Origin: Luteococcus sp052116585
GTDB lineage: Bacteria > Actinomycetota > Actinomycetes > Propionibacteriales > Propionibacteriaceae
Length of the DNA: 64,000 bases
NCBI RefSeq assembly: GCF_052116585.1
Contig: NZ_JBQKKT010000001.1
Location: 124,001-188,000 of the forward strand
Direction of reading: 5' to 3'
Made by a program: the position numbers and the translations under genes. The notes under the pieces are model-generated. The model had not been told where the DNA came from. It was given only the letters and a program-made list of their open reading frames with translations, and did no database searches. The stretch's first letter is position 1; each line of letters starts with the position of its first letter. This document shows positions 8,697 to 18,236 of the stretch, piece by piece.

Positions 8697-9566
8697 GTGA
8701 ACCCTGCCTGGAATCTCGAGCCGCAACTGGACCGTCTGGCCCCGGTGAGGGCAGATCCTGGGAGTTTGCGCGCCCTGTGGCGTGAACCCGGAGCACGGCT
8801 GCTCGTCGTGGACCGCTCTGGTCGCGTCGCGCGTGACGCAGCGGGCGAGCCCACGCTCGAGTCGGGGCCGGACTTCGATCCACAGCGGCATGTCCTGCTT
8901 GGCCGGGTCGGCCGGACAGCATGGTTCTGTGCCCGCGGTGAGGTCGTCGACGGGTGCTCGTTGCGTGACAGTGTTTTCGACTCGGCAGCCTGTGAACTCG
9001 TCACGGCCGCCACCGCCGTGCTCGCCTGGCATGACAGCGCAGAGCACTGCCCACGGTGCGGAGCGTCGACCCGCATCGTCCATGGCGGCTTCCAACGCAG
9101 CTGCCCCAGTTGCGGCGCGGAGCACTTCCCCCGCACGGATCCGGCCATGATCGTCGCGGTTCTCGACGCCGAGGACCGGCTGCTGCTGGCGCACCACAGC
9201 GCGTGGCCCGAAGGTCGTGTCTCGATCCTGGCGGGCTTCGTCGAGGCCGGCGAGAGCGCCGAGCACGCCGTGGTCCGTGAGGTGCGGGAGGAGGCAGGGA
9301 TCGACGTCGTGGAGGCGCGTTTCCTGGCCAGTCAGCCATGGCCCTACCCACGCTCGCTCATGCTCGGGTTCGTCGCCCGGGGCAGGGGACAGATCGAGGT
9401 GGACGGGGTCGAGATCGAATGGGCCCAGTGGTACACCCCTCGACGGTTGCGCGATGAGGTCGAGCGGGGATTGACCCTGCCGGGAACCGGTTCGGTGGCC
9501 GGCAGGATCATTGAGCTGTGGAGCAGGGGAGGGCTCCCAGCCCCGGAGGGCGCCATCCGGGTCTGA
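8697..9566 (+). CDS. nudC: NADH/NAD+ diphosphatase, Nudix family
   Basis: A 289-residue enzyme that hydrolyses NAD(H) to NMN(H) and AMP; the family also removes NAD caps from RNA. It has a four-cysteine zinc site (CPRCG at about 118 and CPSCG at about 137), a full Nudix box beginning GFVEAGES and ending REVREEAGI, and SQPWPYPRS just after it, the diagnostic NudC motif. GTG 8697 is the first start after adnB; longer upstream frames would run through adnB coding sequence. In mycobacteria nudC also lies between adnB and uvrD2. It converges on recD with a 6-bp gap. Confidence 0.92.
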   Translation: MNPAWNLEPQLDRLAPVRADPGSLRALWREPGARLLVVDRSGRVARDAAGEPTLESGPDFDPQRHVLLGRVGRTAWFCARGEVVDGCSLRDSVFDSAACELVTAATAVLAWHDSAEHCPRCGASTRIVHGGFQRSCPSCGAEHFPRTDPAMIVAVLDAEDRLLLAHHSAWPEGRVSILAGFVEAGESAEHAVVREVREEAGIDVVEARFLASQPWPYPRSLMLGFVARGRGQIEVDGVEIEWAQWYTPRRLRDEVERGLTLPGTGSVAGRIIELWSRGGLPAPEGAIRV

Positions 9567-9572
9567 ACCGGG

Positions 9573-11402
9573 TCACCAACCCCGGGCGAGCCCCGAGGCA
9601 CGCACGGCGCGGTTCTCGATGGCCTTGGTGACGGCCTCGCGGCTGCCCACCAACCGCACCCGCTGGCTGGCCCTGGTCACGGCGGTGTACAGCAGCTCTC
9701 TGGTGAGCAGTGAGGACTCCGCTGGGGGGAGCACCACCGTCACGTCCTGGAACTGGCTGCCCTGCGCCTTGTGGATCGTCATGGCGTGCAGGGTGCCGAC
9801 GTGGTCCAGCAGGAATGGCGAATAGGTCCGAGCCTGCTCTGCGGTTCCGATCGCCACTCGGGCTCCCTGCGGGGTGGCGACGACGACACCTGCGTCACCG
9901 TTGGACAGTTGCAGATCCCTCAGGTTCTGCGTGATCAGGACCGGGCGGCCCAGGTACCACTCGCCTTCCAGACCGTAGTCGGGGACCTCTCGGCGCAGCG
10001 TCTCCTCCACCATGCGTCCCCACCGGGAGACTCCCCAGCGCCCCTCGCGGTGTGCGCACAGGATCCGATGGGTGTCGAGGGCGGTCAGGGCAGCCGGCAC
10101 ATCACCTGCCACCGCCGCCGCGTGCACCGCGTGACCAGTCGCAAGGATCCGATCGTGCACCGCGCCCAGTTCCTCCAGGAGCAGCCCGCCCGCATCCGCA
10201 TCGACGAGTTCCACGTCGTGTCCGGCATCGAGCAGGTCAAGGCTGGCCTGGGCCTCACCTCGTCGGATTGCCTCTGCCAGGGCCGCGATACCGCGTCCGA
10301 AGCGCCATGTGTGCGTGAGCACCGTGACGGCGCCGCGAGCTGGCCGCTCGGCGCCCTTTTCGAGGTCGGCCGCCCGGACCAAGTCGGACAGTACGGCACC
10401 GGCATCCACCGAGGTGAGCTGGTTCGGGTCGCCGACGAGTACCAGGCGGGTCTGCGGCCGCAGTGATTCGAGGAGCCGCGCCATCAGCGGCAGGGCCACC
10501 ATGGACATCTCGTCCACCACCACGACGTGGTGCGGGAGGGGGTTGCTCGGTCCGCGCCCGAATCCACCACCGGGGCCCCGGGCATCGAGAAGTCGGTGCA
10601 GGGTGGAGGCGCTGGCGATGGCCGGCCGGGGGATGGTGTCGGGCAGATTGCCCAGTGCACTCGTCACGGCTTCCTCGAGCCGTGCCGAGGCCTTGCCGGA
10701 GGGGGCAGCCAGCGCAATGCGCAGCGGTTGGTCGCTGACGGTCTGCAGTACTGCCAGGAGCTTCGCGACGGTGGTCGTCTTGCCCGTGCCCGGGCCACCG
10801 GCCACGACGCTCGTCCAGTGGTGAGCCGCCTCGAACGCGGCATTGCGCTGGTGGTCCACCTCGTCCGGAGCGAGCCCTCGACCGTCGAAGAGTTGGTCGA
10901 GGACCTTGGTCAGGGCATCCTCATCCACCGCGGGCGGCAGCTGCTCGCCACGGTGGTCGAGCGCGAGCCGGACGGTGCTTTCCTCTGCCCAGTAGCGTTC
11001 GAGATAGAGCAGGTCTTCCACCAGCCGAACCGGACGTTGATTCACCTGGATCTCGGCTCCCTGCGCCACCAGGTGGGATTCGCGCAGACAGTCCAGCCAG
11101 TGCTGGGGCTCCGGCCACGCCAAGCTGGCCGCATCCTGTTGCGCGGCGGATGACTGTGCCAGTGCTGGGTCGAGCATTTCCGCCACCACGCGTTCCCGCA
11201 CTCCCGACAGGTCCAGACAAACCGATCCCAGGCGGAGAGCCCGAACAGCCAGGGCGACGGCCAGCAGCACCTCCTGTGACTGTTCTGCGGCCAGCCGACC
11301 CAGTGTCTGGGCGACGTGGACGTCCGGCGGCAGCAGGACCCCCGCCTCGTTGAACTGCTGCAGCAGTCCGGTGGCCGAGACGACTTCCGCAGCCTTGTTC
11401 AT
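9573..11402 (-). CDS. recD: Exodeoxyribonuclease V alpha subunit (RecD)
   Basis: A 609-residue SF1B 5'-3' helicase subunit of RecBCD. Walker A GGPGTGKTTT (about 202-211), VVVDEMSMV, VGDPNQLTSV, and near the C-terminus MTIHKAQGSQF and YTAVTRAS are all intact. The start is ATG 11400-11402 because AGGAGG ends 6 nt before it; the ATG at 11406-11408 directly abuts that Shine-Dalgarno. It is the last gene of recC-recB-recD, 28 bp after recB. The family's usual length is about 575-610, so it is complete. Confidence 0.93.
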   Translation of the reverse strand: MNKAAEVVSATGLLQQFNEAGVLLPPDVHVAQTLGRLAAEQSQEVLLAVALAVRALRLGSVCLDLSGVRERVVAEMLDPALAQSSAAQQDAASLAWPEPQHWLDCLRESHLVAQGAEIQVNQRPVRLVEDLLYLERYWAEESTVRLALDHRGEQLPPAVDEDALTKVLDQLFDGRGLAPDEVDHQRNAAFEAAHHWTSVVAGGPGTGKTTTVAKLLAVLQTVSDQPLRIALAAPSGKASARLEEAVTSALGNLPDTIPRPAIASASTLHRLLDARGPGGGFGRGPSNPLPHHVVVVDEMSMVALPLMARLLESLRPQTRLVLVGDPNQLTSVDAGAVLSDLVRAADLEKGAERPARGAVTVLTHTWRFGRGIAALAEAIRRGEAQASLDLLDAGHDVELVDADAGGLLLEELGAVHDRILATGHAVHAAAVAGDVPAALTALDTHRILCAHREGRWGVSRWGRMVEETLRREVPDYGLEGEWYLGRPVLITQNLRDLQLSNGDAGVVVATPQGARVAIGTAEQARTYSPFLLDHVGTLHAMTIHKAQGSQFQDVTVVLPPAESSLLTRELLYTAVTRASQRVRLVGSREAVTKAIENRAVRASGLARGW

Positions 11403-11430
11403 TGCCATCCTCCTGCCTTGACGCGGCGGT

Positions 11431-14400
11431 TCATCGGGTGCTTCCCATCAGCTCGGAGCAGTGTTCCACCAGTGCGGCCGAGGGCAGCCAGGTGAACACG
11501 CCGCATGGGGTCTGATCGACGACTGGGGTGGCCTTGCCAGCCATTCCGCGGACGAACAGGTAACCGATTCCGCCCAGGTGCCGGGCCGGTGTGTACTCGG
11601 GAAGCCGCAGGCGAAGGTGGCGGTGCAGCGCCACGGAGTAGAGCAGTGCCTGCAGGGGGTAGTGGGCCTCGATCATGGCCCGGGCCATCGGCTCTGGCGT
11701 GTAGTGCTCGCAGCTCAGGGGAACGCCTTCCGGGACCGGGATTCGGTTGGTCTTGTAGTCCACCACCCAGAAGCGCTGGTCATTGCCACCCGTGCGCAGG
11801 ACCGCGTCGATCGATCCGGTGAGGAATCCGTTGAGGGTCTTCTCCGCCACGGGACTCTGGGCGAGGTGCCGGCCATAGCGGGCGGCGAAGGCGTCGCCCC
11901 CGGTCAGCACCGGATCGCTCAGGGCATCGGCCAGGCTGCCCAGGGTGGCATGGGCGCGCTGCCGTCCACTTCTGTGCGTGCCGTCCGTGTGGGGTGCGCC
12001 CATGGGCAACTCGAAGTCGAGTTCGGCCAACCGGTCGGCGGGAGGGATCTGTCCCAGGGACAGTCCGTCGGCGATGCGGCCCAGTGGGGTTTCCAGCACC
12101 TGCTCGAGCCCCCGGACGAGCGCCTCCGGGTCCAGCCCGGTCAGGGTCTGACGCGCACTGTGGTGTGCCACGAGGTCTGTGAGGTCCTGGTGCAGGGTGT
12201 CAGAGGTGACGTCGACGGCCTCCAGGACGGCGTGCACCAGCGTGCCGAACTGGGTGCCACCGGGCAGTTCGGCCAGCGCCGAGGCGGGCCCGGCAGGCCG
12301 CTGCGGTCCGTCGGCCCTGTCGGGCGCGAGATTGCCCTGGTTGGCCTCCTCCAGCCCGGCCTCGTCCAGCCCGGCCTCGTCCAGCTCCACTTCGTCGGGC
12401 GGCATGTCGTCGGCTTCGGCGGCGGTCGAAGGGAGGGTGGAATGGCCGTGGACCTCCTGCGTCAGACCCGAGTAGGAGGTGCGCCGCCATGTCGTGTCGA
12501 TGGCGCGGGTGAAGGGACGTGCCACCAGTGTCGGCATGGCTGTGGGCGGGATCTCGAGGCGGCCGGTGCCGCCGCTGCCCGCGCGGACCAGTGCTACCAG
12601 GGAGGTGTCCAGACCGACGACGGACAACGGGTCCTCGGGCAGTTCGTAGGCCGATTCGGGCTCGGAACCCGCTGTCCGGGGCCCACGCAAGAGGCGATGC
12701 AGGGCGGAACCCTGGGTGTGCGCTCGGGTGGGTGCCCACCACAGCACGAGGCGAGACTTGGCACGCGTGCTGGCCACGTAGAGGGTGCGCAGGGACTCCG
12801 CCCGCTCCTGTTGCTGCCGGATGGCCTGACGTCCCTGCCATTCGGCGTCGATCCCAACGTCCAGAACCCGTCGTCCGTCCAGCTGCAGGACGCTCGGATC
12901 GCCCTGCCGGGGCTCCCTGGGCGCCTCGTGTGCGGCCTCGGGCAGCAGGACGACGGGGAACTCGAGTCCCTTGGCTCCGTGGATGGTCATGACCTGCACA
13001 CAGGAGGAGTCCGTCTCCAGCCGTCGGGTGCGGTCATCCGAACGGCTGCCGCGCGCCTCCGCGATGCGTTCCTCCAACCACGCAGTGAGCGCCGCCGGCC
13101 CCAGCTGGTTGCGCACGGCCGCGTCATTGAGCAGTTGGGCGACGTGGCGAACATCGGTCATGATCCGTTCCCCGTCAGAGCGGGACAGGAGCCGCCGGGA
13201 CAGGTCGGTGTGGTCGGCCAATGCCTCGTGGACGGCGGCGATGCCCTGTGACTCGAGAATGCGTCCCAGGGTCTTCACGAGCACGGCCAGGGTCGCCAGG
13301 GACCGGGCGCCCGGACGTTCGTCGACCGAGGCGGCCAGACCCACCTCATCCCATCCGACGAGCGGGCCGAGCGCAGCTCGCTTCATGGCCTGGGCCGAGG
13401 GTTCCACCAGTGCCCGGAGCAGATCCAGCCATGACTGGGCGGCCTCGCTGGCCATGACCGTGCTGGCGCCACCGAAGACGGCACTCACGCCCGCGGCGTC
13501 AAGCGCGCTCTGGATCTGTTCGCCGCGCCAGTTCGAGCGGACCAGCACTGCGATGTCGCGTGGTCGCAGATCGCGCCACCCACCGCCGTCATCCACCTGC
13601 CAGCCGTCGCGGAGCATGCCAACCACCTGGTCCACCAGGTCGGCGTCCACGGCCCGAGCGGCGGTGGGTGACGAGAATCCGTGCCGGCCGGGTGCCTCCA
13701 GACAGCGCACCTGCACCGCGGGATCGGCCTGTGGCCCCCGGATGCGAGCTCGTGTGCAGCGGGCGGTGACCGGGCGCACCAGGATCCGCGGGGAACCCAG
13801 GGTGGACCCGCTGAAGAGCTCCAGGACGCCGTTCACGACGGCGGCATCCGAGCGGTGGTTGACCGACAGGGTGCGCACGTCCGTCGCACCCTCCACGGCG
13901 TCGAGGTAGCTGTACACGTCCGCACCTCGGAAGGCGTAGATCGCCTGTTTGGGATCACCGATCAGCACGACCGTTGACCTGCCCACGAAGGCGGACTCGA
14001 CGATCTCCCACTGCACGGGATCGGTGTCCTGGAATTCGTCGATCATCACGAGCGGGTAGCGCTCTGCAAGCGCTGCGCGGGCCAGTTCCCTGGTGGGCAG
14101 GACGACGAGGGCATCGCGCAGGCGATGGACCATGTCGTCGAAGGTGTAGATCCCGCTGCGTCGCTTGCGAACGTCGAACTCGCGGCGAACCGCCTGGGCA
14201 AAGGCCACCCGCTCGGCGGACAGGCCGCGGGGCTCGACGGGGACCAGGTCGGCCGCCGACTCCCGCAGCGCAGCTCGGCCCACTGCGGCGAAGCGGGCGA
14301 AGGTTGCCAGGCGGCCCGGCGGGGTGGCGGAGCCATTCACCTCGTGGGCCAGATAGACGTCGTGGATCACCTGGGTGGCGAGGTCGTCCTCATCGTCCAC

Positions 14401-14880
14401 GAAACGGGCGGTGTGATCGTGGTCCACCAGCAGACCGAGGCTGCTGATCATGCGTTGGCAGAACTCGTGGGTGGTGGCGATCGTCGCCGAATCGATGGAG
14501 GCGAGGGCTTCCTCGACGTTTCCCAGGCGGGCGCGGACCTGCTCGTCAGGTGCCCGGGTGAGGAAGAGGTCAACGTCTTCGGCTGGCGGCGTGCGCTCGG
14601 CGAGCCAGGTCTCCAGCGCAGCTCGCGTATTTCGCAGCCGGGCATGGACGCGGTGGCGCAGCTCGCCCGTCGCAGCCCGGGAGAAGGTCACCATCATGAT
14701 CTGGTCGATCCGAAAATGCCCCTCTGCGATGTAGCGCACGGCAAGGGCCGTGATGGCATGGGTCTTGCCGGTTCCCGCGGATGCCTCGAGCACGGTGGTC
14801 CCCTCGGGCAGGGGACCGCACAGATCAAAGGTGGTCATCTCGGTCACGTCGTGGTCCTTCGGGCCGGTGGGGTCAGTCAT
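11431..14880 (-). CDS. recB: Exodeoxyribonuclease V beta subunit (RecB)
   Basis: A 1149-residue helicase-nuclease subunit of RecBCD. N-terminal motor motifs: LEASAGTGKTHA (about 31-42), VMIDEFQDTDPVQ (about 291), IGDPKQAIYAFRGADVYS, MTIHGAKGLEFPVVLLPE and TLYVASTRAKSRL. C-terminal nuclease: GSIDAVL and WVVDYKTNRI (about 1050), then YPLQALLYS. An acidic low-complexity linker with repeated DEAGLDEAGLEE lies at about 823-836. The start overlaps the recC stop by 4 bp (ATGA). A second Met at 14838 would also leave the motor intact. No catalytic residue appears lost. Confidence 0.93.
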   Translation of the reverse strand: MTDPTGPKDHDVTEMTTFDLCGPLPEGTTVLEASAGTGKTHAITALAVRYIAEGHFRIDQIMMVTFSRAATGELRHRVHARLRNTRAALETWLAERTPPAEDVDLFLTRAPDEQVRARLGNVEEALASIDSATIATTHEFCQRMISSLGLLVDHDHTARFVDDEDDLATQVIHDVYLAHEVNGSATPPGRLATFARFAAVGRAALRESAADLVPVEPRGLSAERVAFAQAVRREFDVRKRRSGIYTFDDMVHRLRDALVVLPTRELARAALAERYPLVMIDEFQDTDPVQWEIVESAFVGRSTVVLIGDPKQAIYAFRGADVYSYLDAVEGATDVRTLSVNHRSDAAVVNGVLELFSGSTLGSPRILVRPVTARCTRARIRGPQADPAVQVRCLEAPGRHGFSSPTAARAVDADLVDQVVGMLRDGWQVDDGGGWRDLRPRDIAVLVRSNWRGEQIQSALDAAGVSAVFGGASTVMASEAAQSWLDLLRALVEPSAQAMKRAALGPLVGWDEVGLAASVDERPGARSLATLAVLVKTLGRILESQGIAAVHEALADHTDLSRRLLSRSDGERIMTDVRHVAQLLNDAAVRNQLGPAALTAWLEERIAEARGSRSDDRTRRLETDSSCVQVMTIHGAKGLEFPVVLLPEAAHEAPREPRQGDPSVLQLDGRRVLDVGIDAEWQGRQAIRQQQERAESLRTLYVASTRAKSRLVLWWAPTRAHTQGSALHRLLRGPRTAGSEPESAYELPEDPLSVVGLDTSLVALVRAGSGGTGRLEIPPTAMPTLVARPFTRAIDTTWRRTSYSGLTQEVHGHSTLPSTAAEADDMPPDEVELDEAGLDEAGLEEANQGNLAPDRADGPQRPAGPASALAELPGGTQFGTLVHAVLEAVDVTSDTLHQDLTDLVAHHSARQTLTGLDPEALVRGLEQVLETPLGRIADGLSLGQIPPADRLAELDFELPMGAPHTDGTHRSGRQRAHATLGSLADALSDPVLTGGDAFAARYGRHLAQSPVAEKTLNGFLTGSIDAVLRTGGNDQRFWVVDYKTNRIPVPEGVPLSCEHYTPEPMARAMIEAHYPLQALLYSVALHRHLRLRLPEYTPARHLGGIGYLFVRGMAGKATPVVDQTPCGVFTWLPSAALVEHCSELMGSTR

Positions 14881-17800
14881 CGCAGGTTCCCCACGCTCAG
14901 GTGCTCGCGCAGTGGTGTGAACAGCCAGTCGGCCAGATTCTCGAATCGGGACGGCCCGATCGGTCCCGGATCGCCGTCGATGCGCTCGATGCTGCGCAGC
15001 ACATCGAGCCGGGGGCCCATGAAGCGGGCCCAGTCCGAATCATGTTCGTAGCGGAATTCGCTCACTGCCCGTGCCTGTGGATCGTGGTCTCGATAGGGGC
15101 GCAGCGGCGTGGCGCCGGTGAAGACCGCTGCCGTCTTGACTGGCAATGGAAGCAGCCTTCGCAAGCCTTGGTCGCGCATGCGGACCAGTTCGTCCAGGAG
15201 CCGAACGCACTGTTCGGGCGGCGGTGCGGTGAGCGTTGCGACGGCATCGCGGCCAATGTGCACCGAGCGCCAGCCGGTTGGTGGACTGGGATGGCAGGAG
15301 GACAGCGCCAACAGGTCGAACCAGGCCTGCAGGAGGTGCACCGCATTGGTTCGGGAGAAGCCGTACCTCACGCACTGGCTGCCATGGATCCGGACCCTGC
15401 CCGAGAGGCTCCCGCCACGGCTGACCTGGACCGAACAGTCAAGGTCACGGCCCTCCACGTCACGTTCGCGGTTCACGCAGTCCACCACGCGCGCGACGGT
15501 GGGCATCAACTTCTCCAAGGTGCGGCTGCCGAGCTGGCCCGGCGGAAGAGCGCCGCGCAGCCGCTCGGCCGCGGCCACCTGCCCGGGAGCCAGACCATCG
15601 AGCGCCAACCGCACCATGCGCTCCCCGATGGCCCATTCCTCGAGCCCATTGGGCTCCACGGGCAGGTCGGTGTGCAACTCCTGTCGCCACGCCGTCATGG
15701 TCACGCCGAGGCGTCTGCGCAGGAGTTCCCGGGCGGGATGGCGGTAGAAGTCCACCAGATCCGTGAGGTCCAGATCGGTCGACTCGTCCGCAAGGGGACC
15801 GAAGTCGGCCTGCCAGAGCGGGATCGACTCCTTCTCGATGCTGGAGAGCAACAGTTGCCTGGCACGAGCACCATGGGCTGCGGCCACGTCGAAACTGAAG
15901 GGTGGTTCCTCCTGCGCCGAGTGGAAGTTGAGGCTCGACTGTGGTTGCAATGTGTGCTGGTGTCGAGCCAGCCGCACCCGGGGGGATGCCGTGGCGGCAG
16001 TCACCAGGTCCACGACGGCCACGGGCTCCGGGACCGCCTCGTTGGTACGTGGATTGAGGCCTTGGTGGACCACGACGAGCCGTTCACGGGCACAAGCCGC
16101 TGCATCCAGGAGGAGCTGGCGCGATCGAGCCCGCGGACCAGTCTCTGGATCGCCACCGTGGCTGGTGGCCGTGAGGTCATCTCCGTCCAGCAGCAGGCGT
16201 CGCGGGAATCTCTGGTCGTCCAGGCCGAGCACCACCACGACCCGGTGTGGAACCCGCCCCAGATCTTCCAAGCGGGCGAAGAGGAGGGAGCCATTGCCAA
16301 AGTTGGGGCGGCCACCGGAGCCCGGCAGTAACCGGTCGAAGAGGGTTTCCATGTCCGGCAGGTCAAGCAGCGCCGTGCGGCCCGACGTCTGGTCGGCGAG
16401 TTCGGCCAGTTCGGTGCGGACCTCCGTGATCTGCCAGGAGTGCTCCGGCGGCATGTCCACCAGGAGGTCGAGTGCCTCCTGCAGACGCTCGACCCAGTGG
16501 TTGGCCGTCGCCGGAGTGCGCCACTGAGCAACGAGCTTGCGCGTGCGCGAGACCAGTTCCGCCAGGGCTCCGGCGGCCAGCACGTCGGTGCTGTCCACCT
16601 GTTCCACGGGCAGGGCGGTACCCAGCCAGGCAAGGGGCTCCGGGCCCATGGCGATTCCAGTGAGGATGCGGTCCAAGCCAGCCAGCCAGGTTGACTGTCG
16701 AACCTGGTCCAGGCCGAAGGCAGCGCGATGGTACCCGTCGAGCCCCCAGCGGATGTTTGCCTGTGCCACCAGTCGCGTGATGCGTTCGAGCTGGTCATCG
16801 TCGAGCCCGAAGGCATGCCTGACCGGCATGCTGGAACACAGGTCAACCAGGTCCTGCGAGCTGGCACGTTCCCCGGCCAGCCCCAGAAGGAGCCGCAGGG
16901 TGGCCAGCACCTGGTTCGGTTGTGACACCGACGCCCGAGAGACCTGCACGCGCAGTCCATGGCCCGGGTGGAGGGTCCCCTCGACGGCCTTCGGGTCAAG
17001 ACAGAAGGCCGCGCGCACCAGCGGGGCGAATTCGTCCAGGTCCGTGCAGGCGACGATGACGTCGCGCGGCTGCAGGGTTGGATCGTCCTCGAACAGGCCA
17101 CAGAGACGTTCACGCAGCACCTCGACCTGTCGGTCCGGACCATGCGACGCGTGGATCTCGACCCATGGGGGCAGCAGCTCGCCGTCCCCATGGGTCGAGC
17201 AGCTCGACGTTGAGGTGGCGACCGTGGTCCAACGCTGAAGACTGGTCGCCTCGGTGGCTCCCCACGCCTGGGCGAGAGAGCTGTGCGGGTGCGATTGCGC
17301 CACCTGCCACAGGGTGACGGGTCTGGTCCTGGCCAGGGCTGTCACCAGTTCGCGGTCGAGCGGAGAGCACGGGCTCTGGTTCACCAACAACAGCGGTGCT
17401 CGGTCCGTCTGGTCACGCGGTTGGTCAAGGCATTGCAGGAGCTGGTCATGTCGGCTGACCGGATCGGGCACTGGCAGGAGGGAACGGACCCGCCGCCACA
17501 TCTGTGGCTGCCAGTCATGGCGCTCGTCCAGGGGCGTGCCGTCGGGCAGGACGTCGTCACCCGCGGTCCAGGCCCGGATGAGCTCGGGCGCTGTGCGGCA
17601 GTAGCGCACCAGGAGCTGCGCAATGCGATCTGCGGTGGCTGTTCGCCGCCCGGGACGAGCTTCCGGCGTCGTGCTGCTCGCCCCCAGATGCATCGCCACC
17701 GGCGCGAACCAGTGCTCGTCGTGGTTGGCGTCCATGACCTCGAGCACTGCGGCCGCCAGGCCTCGGCTGCGCCAGGGGTCCTTGCTGCCCACGATCCCCA

Positions 17801-18113
17801 ACAGGTCTTCTTCGAGGCGCCGCCGCAGTGTGTGCAGGCCGATGAAGTCCACCCCCGAGCTTATTCCAGCGGCGCTGGCGAGCTCCTGCGAGAGGGCACG
17901 GCGGGCTGCTGGTGAGTCCGTGACGACGACGTGGGTGGCAAAGGGGTCACCCGGTGACTCCGCCAGCAGGGTGGCGGTGACCTGCCTGCTGACATCCTCC
18001 CAGCGTGGGCACAGCACCAGATGGAGCCCCGGCTGGCCGGGCTCTGGGCTCGCCGAGAGTACTCGAGGTGCTTGGGCACCGTGCTGGGGGGATTGCTGAG
18101 GGGAACTGGTCAT
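14877..18113 (-). CDS. recC: Exodeoxyribonuclease V gamma subunit (RecC)
   Basis: About 1078 residues; the recombination-site recognition and strand-splitting scaffold of RecBCD, built on inactive helicase and nuclease folds. It lacks a Walker A motif, as expected, and carries family segments such as LVLCPRWEDVSRQV near the N-terminus, VVVLGLDDQRFPRR and GHGLRVQVSR. It is first in the operon, with ATGA coupling to recB. ATG 18113 is preferred: TAGGGT lies 10 nt upstream, giving a very short leader, and there is no convincing Shine-Dalgarno. A GTG at 18140 is an in-frame alternative. Confidence 0.85.
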   Translation of the reverse strand: MTSSPQQSPQHGAQAPRVLSASPEPGQPGLHLVLCPRWEDVSRQVTATLLAESPGDPFATHVVVTDSPAARRALSQELASAAGISSGVDFIGLHTLRRRLEEDLLGIVGSKDPWRSRGLAAAVLEVMDANHDEHWFAPVAMHLGASSTTPEARPGRRTATADRIAQLLVRYCRTAPELIRAWTAGDDVLPDGTPLDERHDWQPQMWRRVRSLLPVPDPVSRHDQLLQCLDQPRDQTDRAPLLLVNQSPCSPLDRELVTALARTRPVTLWQVAQSHPHSSLAQAWGATEATSLQRWTTVATSTSSCSTHGDGELLPPWVEIHASHGPDRQVEVLRERLCGLFEDDPTLQPRDVIVACTDLDEFAPLVRAAFCLDPKAVEGTLHPGHGLRVQVSRASVSQPNQVLATLRLLLGLAGERASSQDLVDLCSSMPVRHAFGLDDDQLERITRLVAQANIRWGLDGYHRAAFGLDQVRQSTWLAGLDRILTGIAMGPEPLAWLGTALPVEQVDSTDVLAAGALAELVSRTRKLVAQWRTPATANHWVERLQEALDLLVDMPPEHSWQITEVRTELAELADQTSGRTALLDLPDMETLFDRLLPGSGGRPNFGNGSLLFARLEDLGRVPHRVVVVLGLDDQRFPRRLLLDGDDLTATSHGGDPETGPRARSRQLLLDAAACARERLVVVHQGLNPRTNEAVPEPVAVVDLVTAATASPRVRLARHQHTLQPQSSLNFHSAQEEPPFSFDVAAAHGARARQLLLSSIEKESIPLWQADFGPLADESTDLDLTDLVDFYRHPARELLRRRLGVTMTAWRQELHTDLPVEPNGLEEWAIGERMVRLALDGLAPGQVAAAERLRGALPPGQLGSRTLEKLMPTVARVVDCVNRERDVEGRDLDCSVQVSRGGSLSGRVRIHGSQCVRYGFSRTNAVHLLQAWFDLLALSSCHPSPPTGWRSVHIGRDAVATLTAPPPEQCVRLLDELVRMRDQGLRRLLPLPVKTAAVFTGATPLRPYRDHDPQARAVSEFRYEHDSDWARFMGPRLDVLRSIERIDGDPGPIGPSRFENLADWLFTPLREHLSVGNLR

Positions 18114-18123
18114 CGTGCACCCA

Positions 18124-18129
18124 ACCCTA
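18124..18129 (-). promoter_or_regulatory. Possible -10 box for recCBD
   Basis: TAGGGT on the minus strand, 10 nt before ATG 18113. It faces away from a TAGGGT for uvrD2 about 95 bp away, so both sides of the divergent region carry the same hexamer. No -35 box is clear. Confidence 0.35.
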
Positions 18130-18223
18130 GAGGCGGGCACTGACAGTTTCCGGCGACACCTCGACGACCACGGGCACCCGGGAGGTCGCGGGCGGGCACC
18201 CGGGGACTGTCATAGGTGGTGGA

Positions 18224-18229
18224 TAGGGT
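18224..18229 (+). promoter_or_regulatory. -10 box (TAGGGT) for uvrD2
   Basis: TAGGGT is followed by 7 nt and then GTG 18237, the leaderless arrangement. It supports GTG 18237 over the upstream GTGs at 18216, 18219 and 18228. Confidence 0.45.
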
Positions 18230-18236
18230 GACCTTC

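Noticed and set aside
11461..13251. 596-codon plus-strand frame opposite recB
   Set aside because: Shadow of recB; recB is supported by motor and nuclease motifs.
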